Shown here piece after piece: positions 1 to 5,323 of a stretch of 5,863 nucleotides of DNA. Position 1 is the first letter of the stretch; each line of letters opens with the position of its first letter. The stretch comes from an uncultured Spirochaetaceae bacterium. GTDB taxonomy: Bacteria > Spirochaetota > Spirochaetia > Treponematales > Treponemataceae. Where the stretch lies: assembly GCA_902766345.1 (NCBI GenBank), contig CACXDK010000038.1:1-5863 (forward strand), read 5' to 3'. The position numbers and the translations under genes were made by a program. The notes under the pieces are model-generated. The model was not told the DNA's origin, searched no databases, and saw only the letters and a program-made list of their open reading frames with translations.

Positions 1-185
1 AAACTTCTTATGGTCTCGGCATTGCAGCAGAGAACCTTCAGAGTGCAGAATCTATAATCCGCGATACTGATATGGCTTCAGAGATGGTTGAGTACACAAA
101 GAACTCAATTCTTACACAGTCTGGTGTTGCAATGCTTGCACAGGCAAATAACCAGTCTGAAAGCGTACTGGCACTGCTCAGATAA
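1..185 (+). CDS. flaB: Flagellin FlaB, C-terminal end (5' truncated by window)
   Basis: The last 60 codons of a flagellin, read in the frame starting at base 3 and ending at TAA 183-185. The protein builds the core of the flagellar filament, which in spirochaetes turns inside the periplasm. The visible part is the conserved C-terminal D0/D1 helix: it contains [29 protein letters not shown] and [26 protein letters not shown] segments, and the ending VLALLR is typical of FlaB. The family is about 285 residues long, so about four fifths lies upstream. Treponemes usually carry several flaB paralogues; which one this is cannot be told from the tail. Recalled synteny with T. pallidum would suggest the paralogue called flaB3, but I would not assign the number. 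The downstream gene flaG fits a filament cluster. Confidence 0.95.
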   Translation, partial: TSYGLGIAAENLQSAESIIRDTDMASEMVEYTKNSILTQSGVAMLAQANNQSESVLALLR

Positions 186-200
186 CGATCAAAAGAAAAT

Positions 201-250
201 AAGTGGTTTAATTGAGAAATTTCTGGATGTCATTTTTTGTTAGACCACTT
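201..250 (+). promoter_or_regulatory. Long-loop inverted repeat in the flaB-flaG spacer
   Basis: AAGTGGTTTA (201-210) pairs with TAGACCACTT (241-250) over ten positions, nine Watson-Crick and one G-U, around a 30-base loop. It begins 15 bases after the flaB stop. A perfect small palindrome, AGAAATTTCT (215-224), lies inside the loop. No T-tract follows directly, so it does not look like a terminator on its own. It could stabilise the flaB 3' end, be a processing site, or be a binding site. The pairing is seen in the sequence; the role is inference. Confidence 0.5.
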
Positions 251-252
251 TG

Positions 253-296
253 AAAAGCCTGGGAGGGGTGCGCCACCTTCCCTCTCTTTTCGTTTT
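253..296 (+). terminator. Putative intrinsic terminator or attenuator after flaB
   Basis: GGGAGGG (261-267) can pair with CCTTCCC (276-282) as a seven-pair stem with one G-U and an eight-base loop. A T-rich tract follows (TCTCTTTTCGTTTT, 283-296). A second register pairs GAGGG 263-267 with CCCTC 280-284, with flanking AAAAG 253-257 and CTTTT 286-290. The GC-rich stem stands out from the AT-rich surroundings. The structure ends just before the flaG ribosome binding site (298-306), so partial termination here would give much flagellin mRNA and little flaG. The T-tract is interrupted by C and G, so termination is probably incomplete. Confidence 0.6.
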
Positions 297-311
297 CAGG
301 AGGAAGCGTCC

Positions 312-695
312 ATGAGTACAGTTAGTATGACTGGGCAAATAACAGCCAAGGATGGCTCAAAAAGCGTTACTGCAGGGAAACCTAAGCGGGCACCAACCGC
401 TGAGTCAGTCCGCCCAGCTGATCTCTTTCCTAACAGTGCTGCCGAAGTAGTAGAGAATATTGCTCAATCAATAGCAATTGAAAAGAGCAATATTGAGAAC
501 GTTAAGAAAATTACAGATATTATTAATGGTCGAACATTGCAATTTTCTGTAAATAAGGAACTTGGAAAAGTTATTATTGAGGTTGTAGATCCAACTACAA
601 ACAAGGTAATACGAGAGATTCCATCTGAAGAAATGCAAAGGCTTCAGGCTAACTTAAAGCATACCATGGGGCTGGTATTCGATGAGACTGTTTAA
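312..695 (+). CDS. flaG: FlaG family flagellar protein
   Basis: A 127-residue protein of the FlaG family, small proteins encoded beside flagellin genes and linked in other bacteria to filament length; the biochemical action is not well defined. The N-terminal 45 residues are polar and low in complexity, as is common for FlaG. The conserved part is about residues 74-125: LQFSVNKELGKVIIEVVD, then VIREIPSEEM (99-108), then the ending GLVFDETV. VIREIP is the family signature. I chose ATG 312 because AGGAGGAAG (298-306) lies five bases upstream. An in-frame TTG at 237 would add 25 residues, but those would be read through the hairpin and the ribosome binding site. The stop is doubled (TAA TAA, 693-698) and a strong terminator follows. 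Separated from flaB by 126 bases with possible attenuation. Confidence 0.92.
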   Translation: MSTVSMTGQITAKDGSKSVTAGKPKRAPTAESVRPADLFPNSAAEVVENIAQSIAIEKSNIENVKKITDIINGRTLQFSVNKELGKVIIEVVDPTTNKVIREIPSEEMQRLQANLKHTMGLVFDETV

Positions 696-701
696 TAAGC
701 A

Positions 702-738
702 AACTACGCTGTTACTTTAACAGCGTAGTTGTGTTTTT
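702..738 (+). terminator. Strong intrinsic terminator after flaG
   Basis: AACTACGCTGTTA (702-714) and TAACAGCGTAGTT (718-730) form a perfect 13-pair stem with a three-base loop (CTT), followed by GTGTTTTT (731-738). It starts only four bases after the second of two tandem flaG stop codons. This is a textbook rho-independent terminator and should separate flaB/flaG transcription from fliD, so fliD probably has its own promoter or depends on read-through. Confidence 0.93.
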
Positions 739-759
739 AAATATAAAACATCATAAGAT
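729..759 (+). promoter_or_regulatory. Weak candidate promoter for the fliD operon
   Basis: Because a strong terminator precedes fliD, a promoter is expected in the 48 bases before its start. The best housekeeping-type pair I can see is TTGTGT (729-734) and TAAGAT (754-759) with a long 19-base spacer; TATAAA (742-747) is an alternative -10 box without a good -35. I found no convincing sigma-28 type site (TAAA, about 15 bases, GCCGATAA). The -35 box would overlap the terminator arm. Low confidence. Confidence 0.25.
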
Positions 760-771
760 GTTCTATCTTAT
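747..771 (+). repeat. Two overlapping, mutually exclusive inverted repeats before fliD
   Basis: AACATC (747-752) and GATGTT (757-762) form a perfect six-pair dyad around ATAA. ATAAGAT (753-759) and ATCTTAT (765-771) form a perfect seven-pair dyad around GTTCT. They share bases 753-762, so only one can fold at a time. They end just before the G-rich stretch GGCGGCGGGA (775-784), which is the only ribosome-binding-like sequence of fliD. Either an operator or a leader RNA element is possible; the function is not shown by the sequence. Confidence 0.45.
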
Positions 772-786
772 TTTGGCGGCGGGATA

Positions 787-2856
787 ATGGCAGACGGATT
801 AAGCATACCTGGAGTTACTGATAAATACAAAACCAATGATCTCGTAAATTCTCTTATGGAGGTTGAAAGAAAGCCTTTACGAAGAGAAGAAGCCCAATTA
901 GAAAAGTATCAGACACAGCAGAATGCCTGGAGAGACGTTAATCAGAAAATTTCAACTCTGAAAGAAAACTCAAAAAAGCTTTATTCTTTTCAAAATCCAT
1001 TCAACAGTAAACTGACAGAATCTTCAAATGAAGATGCCCTCACAGCTGATGCAGACCGTTCTGCAGAGTCAGGTTCATTTAAAATAACAGTATTAAAAGA
1101 AGCTACGGCTGATCGCTTTTTAAGCGGAAACATAGATAAAAACATGAAGATTGAAGCCGGCAAATATGTATATGGTGTCGGTGATAAAAAAGTTGAGTTA
1201 AACTGGAAAGGCGGTAAAATATCTGATTTTGTACAGGCAATAAACCGTCGCGGAACAAATATTCTAAAAGCAAGTCTTATCGGTGTTACATCTAATAAAA
1301 AATCGCTTCTCATAGAGGGTTTAGTTACAGGCACTGATAATAAACTTATTTTTGAAGAAAAGGCATTGGAACTTGCCAAAAACATAGATATGGTAAGTGA
1401 TGCACCTGTAGAAACAGAAGCATTATTTACTGCACTTGATAACATTTCTGTACCAGCTTCAAATGAAGAAGGCTTACAGAAAAATATGCCTCAGTTGTCA
1501 AAAAGCAATGTAAAACTGGAAAACAACCTGATTACTGTTCCTGCAAGGAACGCTATTGAAATTCCAATTCCAGAAGATTTGAATGAAGACGGACATCAGG
1601 TTTTAGAATTTTCATTTAAAGTTGCACAAACAGAGGATATTACAACCAAAATAAAAGATGTTGCAAAAGAGCCTTCTCTGCCCTCTCCTGGATATGTAGA
1701 ATTTCAGGGACTTGTCATTACAAATGAACAGAGCGAGACTGCCCTTGAATCTCAGGAAGTTGAACTGGACGAACCACTTGTTCCTATTGATGATTCAAAT
1801 TATATTGCAATCAAAAATAAAGATGGATCTGAAATTCCACTGGATATAAGTGCATATACGCCTGATGAAAATGGAAATGTTCACATTTCAATTTCATTAA
1901 AAGATTATCCAGATGCAGAAAGCCTTATTGTACGTAACAGCAGCACAGGAAAAGAACTTACCTTTTCTGTACCGCAGTCACGCGATTCATCAAAAAATCA
2001 GGGCTTTACACCAAACCATGCAATTACTACAGCGGAAGATGCTGCTTTCAAATATGAAGGAATTACACTCCACCGCCCTTCAAACGATGTTGATGATGTT
2101 ATTCCAAATGTAACTCTGCATCTTCATTCTGCAACAGAAAAGCCTGTTACTATTAAAATTAATCCAGATAAAGACAGCGCAAAAGAAGCTCTTATTACTT
2201 TTGTAGGTACATATAATCAGGTATTGGCAGAAATAAATATTTTGACATCAAATAAGCCTGAAATAATTGCAGAGCTTGATTATCTGACACCAGAAGAGCG
2301 TGAAGCAGCAGAAAAGAAGCTGGGAATGTTCCAAGGCGACTTTACGCTGACCAACGGTAAAGCTTCAATGCAGAGAACTGTTGCAAGCAAATATAATACT
2401 ACTGAAAATGCAGAAATAACTATGCTGAATCAGATTGGAATTTCAACAAATGCAAGTTCCAAAGGGGCTGGTTATAATGCATCTCAGATGAGGGGATACC
2501 TTGAGATAGACGAAAAGCAGCTGGATGCCGCTTTGGAGTCTAATCTTGAAGATATAAAAAATCTGTTTGGCTATGATAGTGACGGAGATCATATTATAGA
2601 CAGCGGTTTAGGTTATCTTCTGGACAAGCAGACAAATTCTTGGACTCAGGCAGGAGGTCTTATTTCAACAAAGATTTCCATGCTTGAGAATCAGATTAAG
2701 AATTCCAACTCAAAAATTGCTACTTTGCAGGCTCAGCTGGATGAAAAAGAGCTTGAGCTTAAAAATAAGTATGCAAACATGGAAGGAACTCTGAACAGTC
2801 TTGAAAGTCAGAAGAATTCGCTTAATAATTTTGCAAATCAAAATCAAAATAAATAG
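787..2856 (+). CDS. fliD: Flagellar filament cap protein FliD (hook-associated protein 2)
   Basis: A 689-residue FliD, close to the size I recall for treponemal FliD (about 665) and longer than many enterobacterial ones (about 470). FliD caps the filament tip and folds flagellin subunits into place; in spirochaetes this happens in the periplasm. The FliD N domain spans about residues 5-112 (SIPGV at 6-10, coiled coil about 14-66, then FNSKLTESSNEDALTADADR). Residues about 200-410 are a large variable beta-rich middle part, expected to form the outward D2/D3 lobes. The FliD C domain starts about 415 (AAFKYEGITLHRPSNDVDDV) and includes FVGTYNQVLAEIN. A DSDGDHIID loop is at 597-605, and a coiled-coil tail from about 635 to the end. 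The start ATG 787 has only a weak, GC-rich ribosome binding stretch (775-784), but it begins exactly at the conserved N-terminus. Heads a probable operon with the next two genes. Confidence 0.95.
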   Translation: MADGLSIPGVTDKYKTNDLVNSLMEVERKPLRREEAQLEKYQTQQNAWRDVNQKISTLKENSKKLYSFQNPFNSKLTESSNEDALTADADRSAESGSFKITVLKEATADRFLSGNIDKNMKIEAGKYVYGVGDKKVELNWKGGKISDFVQAINRRGTNILKASLIGVTSNKKSLLIEGLVTGTDNKLIFEEKALELAKNIDMVSDAPVETEALFTALDNISVPASNEEGLQKNMPQLSKSNVKLENNLITVPARNAIEIPIPEDLNEDGHQVLEFSFKVAQTEDITTKIKDVAKEPSLPSPGYVEFQGLVITNEQSETALESQEVELDEPLVPIDDSNYIAIKNKDGSEIPLDISAYTPDENGNVHISISLKDYPDAESLIVRNSSTGKELTFSVPQSRDSSKNQGFTPNHAITTAEDAAFKYEGITLHRPSNDVDDVIPNVTLHLHSATEKPVTIKINPDKDSAKEALITFVGTYNQVLAEINILTSNKPEIIAELDYLTPEEREAAEKKLGMFQGDFTLTNGKASMQRTVASKYNTTENAEITMLNQIGISTNASSKGAGYNASQMRGYLEIDEKQLDAALESNLEDIKNLFGYDSDGDHIIDSGLGYLLDKQTNSWTQAGGLISTKISMLENQIKNSNSKIATLQAQLDEKELELKNKYANMEGTLNSLESQKNSLNNFANQNQNK

Positions 2857-2876
2857 AAATAAACGAGGGATTATTG

Positions 2877-3467
2877 ATGAAAGTTTCAGTTAACGGACAG
2901 GCTATAGACATAACACTTGAAAATGAAAAGACTGTCGGTGACATATTAAAATCGTTTGAGAGTGAAATGGAAAAAAATGATGCAACGACTGTCAAGATTG
3001 TTCTTGACGGCAAGGAAATTGCATCAAATGAATTTGAATCAATCTTGGGAAAAGAACTTACAGATGCTACAACAATAGATTTTGGTGTTGTATCTAAGAT
3101 GGAAATCATTTCTTCACTTCATGTTATTTCTGATGAATTAGCAGCACTGGCAGAAAAGCTTGTAAACATTCCAGTTTTATTGCAGAGTGGTAAAGATAAG
3201 GTTGCAGCCGAAATTATTGAAGAACTTGCAACTACTTGTAATAATTTCTGTCATACAGGAACAATGGCTATGCTATTCCCTGATGTATATGATAAACTGG
3301 TAATTAATGGTGCTAAGTTAGACGATTTCTTTAAGGAACTGTTGCCTATTCTTGGTGACTTTGAAGCAGCATTAAAAGATAAGGACACTGTAACATTGGG
3401 AGACCTTTCAGAATATGAAATGGTTCCTAGATTGCAGAGTATCGTAGATGCTATAAAGGCTATATAA
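2877..3467 (+). CDS. Uncharacterised 196-aa protein, beta-grasp-like N-terminus plus helical C-terminus
   Basis: I do not recognise a named family. ATG 2877 is preferred over TTG 2874 because GAGGGA (2865-2870) lies six bases upstream. Residues 1-70 read as two beta strands (MKVSVNGQAIDITL), a helix (TVGDILKSFESEME), another strand (VKIVLDGKEI) and further short elements, a pattern like a ubiquitin or ThiS-type beta-grasp fold. Residues about 75-196 look almost wholly helical, with amphipathic stretches and an ending PRLQSIVDAIKAI. Cys121, Cys125 and His126 are close together. There is no signal peptide or membrane span, so it is probably cytoplasmic. It lies 20 bases after fliD and 14 before the PilZ gene, so it is likely co-transcribed. 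A role as FliD export chaperone or flagellar accessory factor is inference from position; it does not show an evident FliS or FliT match. Coding status is secure; function is unknown. Confidence 0.88.
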   Translation: MKVSVNGQAIDITLENEKTVGDILKSFESEMEKNDATTVKIVLDGKEIASNEFESILGKELTDATTIDFGVVSKMEIISSLHVISDELAALAEKLVNIPVLLQSGKDKVAAEIIEELATTCNNFCHTGTMAMLFPDVYDKLVINGAKLDDFFKELLPILGDFEAALKDKDTVTLGDLSEYEMVPRLQSIVDAIKAI

Positions 3468-3481
3468 GTAGGAGGCTGTAT

Positions 3482-4558
3482 ATGAATAATGGAAGTCTTG
3501 TAGACGCACGTCAAAATCCCCTGCTCTATACAATAATTCTAGCCGTTTTAGCAGCATTTGTTGTACTTGTAATTATTGGTCTTATCTTAAAGAAGATCCG
3601 TGATTTACATTCTACACCTGCATGGATTGAGTCTCACAAAAATCTTGCAACCACAAGAAAAAACATAGAAAATGTAGCCCGCATTGCAAATATTTCTTTG
3701 GAAGAAAAGAAAATTCTTACTCAGATATGTCAGAAATTCAAGCCGACAAATATTGAATATCTTATTAGAGATGAAAAAGCTATTATTGATTTGTTTCATC
3801 AGGGATATGATGATTTCAAGGCTAAGAATATCAATCAGGAAACTTTTGCAATGCTGTTTGAATTACTGTACAAGCTGGAAAAAGCTCATGATAATATTAC
3901 ATTTATCAGCACAACAAGAGCTTTGCCAAATGGTCAGGTATTCACTTATATTGACAGCGATAAAAACACATGGAAGCTTACACTTGAACGAAATGAACCA
4001 CAGGGACTTGTAATTTCAATTCCAAAGGCATTTGCTCAGAGCGATAAAAAACCAGCACAGCTTTCTAAATTCATTTTGACATTCAAGACAGAAGCTGGAA
4101 CAACTTATACACTTCTGACAAGAGTTGTCCGTTACGAAGAAGAAAAATCTGGTAAGTTTATACTTATTGCTTCTGCAAACAACACGCTTACAGCAATTCA
4201 GAGACGAACATCAAAGCGTATCCATGTAGAACGAGACTGTAAATTTTCTGCCGTCAGATATAATGCAAATAAAAAATCTGATAATTACGAAATCCTTCAA
4301 AACAAGTTTGATGGAAAGCTGCAGAATATTTCCTCTACAGGATGTAGACTTTCATGCAAAATGCCGATAAAAGAAGGACAGTATCTGAATGTAGAATTTC
4401 AGCTAAAAGAAGGTCAGACGGAACAGTCAATCGGATATATTGTAATGACGAAGAAGTCTCCAGATGGAAAACAATACATTCTTCATATAAAATTCATAGA
4501 CATACAGCTAGATGTTAAAAACAGAATATCAGCATTTGTTTACGGATATGATAAATGA
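3482..4558 (+). CDS. Membrane-anchored PilZ domain protein, predicted c-di-GMP effector
   Basis: A 358-residue protein. Residues 15-37 form one hydrophobic span followed by KKIR, placing a short N-terminus in the periplasm and the rest in the cytoplasm. Residues about 50-145 are mostly helical; about 146-238 look beta-rich and may be a YcgR/PlzA-like N domain. The PilZ domain is about 239-355 and has both ligand motifs: RxxxR at Arg242-Arg246 (in QRRTSKR) and NxSxxG at Asn282-Gly287 (NISSTG). Binding of cyclic di-GMP is therefore expected from family knowledge. AGGAGG (3470-3475) is six bases before ATG 3482. As the third gene after fliD it probably acts on motility, for example on the motor or stator, as YcgR does in other bacteria; that target is inference. 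It differs from Borrelia PlzA and E. coli YcgR, which are soluble, by its membrane span. Confidence 0.92.
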   Translation: MNNGSLVDARQNPLLYTIILAVLAAFVVLVIIGLILKKIRDLHSTPAWIESHKNLATTRKNIENVARIANISLEEKKILTQICQKFKPTNIEYLIRDEKAIIDLFHQGYDDFKAKNINQETFAMLFELLYKLEKAHDNITFISTTRALPNGQVFTYIDSDKNTWKLTLERNEPQGLVISIPKAFAQSDKKPAQLSKFILTFKTEAGTTYTLLTRVVRYEEEKSGKFILIASANNTLTAIQRRTSKRIHVERDCKFSAVRYNANKKSDNYEILQNKFDGKLQNISSTGCRLSCKMPIKEGQYLNVEFQLKEGQTEQSIGYIVMTKKSPDGKQYILHIKFIDIQLDVKNRISAFVYGYDK

Positions 4559-4561
4559 CTA

Positions 4562-4590
4562 TTGTTTTAAACACAATTTTATGTTAAGAT
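4562..4590 (+). promoter_or_regulatory. Candidate promoter placing the transcript start at an ATG
   Basis: TTGTTT (4562-4567) and TAAGAT (4585-4590) are spaced by 17 bases, the ideal distance for a housekeeping sigma factor; they match the consensus boxes at three and four of six positions. A start six or seven bases after the -10 box would fall on the ATG of the next gene (4597), giving a leaderless mRNA. An alternative -10, TATTAT (4590-4595), or TATAAT (4593-4598), fits the consensus better but would place the start inside the gene. The region is very AT-rich, so chance matches are likely. Confidence 0.35.
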
Positions 4591-4596
4591 ATTATA

Positions 4597-4860
4597 ATGC
4601 AGGTAACTGAACTAAAATCGATCTCAAAGGCAGAAGGATATATTTATTATATAAATAAATATACTGCTACTGCAGTTATTGAGTTTTTATCAAAACAGAT
4701 TTCTTTTCCTTTTAGTTTCACTATTGAAGTCAGTCCGTTAGGAGTTAAAACACTTACTTTGGCAAATATTCCTCAAGATTTGGAATATCCATTAGTTCCT
4801 GTACGAATAGCTTTGAAAGAATATATTTTAAAACTGGAAAACGCAAATCAGTTACCATAA
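4597..4860 (+). CDS. Uncharacterised 87-aa protein
   Basis: I do not recognise this protein. It is 87 residues, without cysteine and with methionine only at the start, and has no signal peptide or clear membrane span. The pattern suggests an alpha/beta fold: strands near 14-19 (GYIYYI), 40-45 (FTIEVS) and 50-56 (VKTLTLA), with helices near 24-34 and a C-terminal helix VRIALKEYILKLENA. The composition is protein-like and the codon use resembles the neighbours. ATG 4597 has no good ribosome binding site, and an in-frame TAA at 4585-4587 prevents upstream extension, so translation may be leaderless. It lies 38 bases after the PilZ gene and 25 before tsaE, so it may be co-transcribed with tsaE and tsaB. 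It is less certain than its neighbours because it is short and has no recognised motif. Confidence 0.7.
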   Translation: MQVTELKSISKAEGYIYYINKYTATAVIEFLSKQISFPFSFTIEVSPLGVKTLTLANIPQDLEYPLVPVRIALKEYILKLENANQLP

Positions 4861-4885
4861 TCTAGCATAACAGGTACAGTTTTAA

Positions 4886-5323
4886 ATGATTTTCCACACT
4901 CATACTGCAGAAGAAACCATTGCCTTAGGTGAAAAAATAGGCGCTCTATTAAAACCAGGCGATGTAATTGCCATGTCAGGAACACTGGCAGCAGGCAAAA
5001 CTACAATCACTAAAGGCATTGCAAAAGCACTCGGCATTGCAGACACAATCACAAGTCCTACATTTTGTCTCATAAGTGAATATTATGGTGAAAAAATGCC
5101 ATTATACCACATGGATGTATATAGACTGGAAGGCGAAGAAGATTTTATAAATCTTGGCGTTGAAGACATGCTTTACGGTCAAGGCGTCTGCATCATTGAA
5201 TGGAGCGAGAAAGTAAAAAAAGAAATTCCTAAAAAAGCTATACGGCTTACAATAACACCAACAAGCGAAACAGAGAGAGAAATAGTTCTAGAAAACTGGA
5301 ATAATGGAGATATACAGATATGA
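4886..5323 (+). CDS. tsaE: TsaE, P-loop ATPase of t6A tRNA modification
   Basis: A 145-residue TsaE (old name YjeE), normal length for the family. It works with TsaB and TsaD to make N6-threonylcarbamoyladenosine at position 37 of tRNAs that read ANN codons; its ATPase activity is needed for turnover of the bacterial complex. Visible motifs: the P-loop GTLAAGKTT at 32-40 (Lys38, Thr39), TSPTF at 56-60 (switch-like segment), HMDVYR at 75-80 (Asp77) and IIEWSEK at 103-109 (Glu105, Trp106). The P-loop usually reads G-[DE]-L-G-A-G-K-T; here Thr33 and Ala35 replace the acidic residue and a glycine. ATG 4886 fits the family's N-terminus, with only a weak AGG (4872-4874) upstream. The last four bases overlap the start of tsaB, which implies translational coupling. 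Confidence 0.95.
   Translation: MIFHTHTAEETIALGEKIGALLKPGDVIAMSGTLAAGKTTITKGIAKALGIADTITSPTFCLISEYYGEKMPLYHMDVYRLEGEEDFINLGVEDMLYGQGVCIIEWSEKVKKEIPKKAIRLTITPTSETEREIVLENWNNGDIQI

Noticed and set aside
215..224. AGAAATTTCT palindrome as a regulatory site
   Set aside because: A ten-base A/T-rich palindrome is expected by chance in such sequence, and there is no second copy nearby.
237..311. Longer flaG start at TTG 237 adding 25 residues
   Set aside because: It has no ribosome binding site, would be read through the terminator-like hairpin, and AGGAGGAAG lies at ideal distance from ATG 312.
990..1445. Reverse-strand open frame of 151 codons inside fliD
   Set aside because: It lies antisense to a well-supported FliD coding region, shows no recognisable motif, and is a shadow of the codon pattern.
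2877..3467. Annotation of the 196-residue protein as FliS or FliT
   Set aside because: Position next to fliD suggests it, but FliS and FliT are about 120-130 residues of pure helix, while this protein begins with a strand-rich domain and I see no sequence match.
3251..3514. Reverse-strand open frame across the end of the 196-residue protein and the PilZ start
   Set aside because: It covers the ribosome binding site and start of a confident gene and its product has no family pattern.
3684..4013. Same-strand open frame of 109 codons inside the PilZ gene
   Set aside because: It is an alternative frame of a confident gene with a composition rich in Leu, Arg and Cys that is typical of shifted reading.
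4561..4580. Terminator after the PilZ gene (ATTGT / ACAAT stem followed by TTTT)
   Set aside because: The stem has only five pairs, four of them A-T, which is too weak; the site also overlaps the candidate -35 box.
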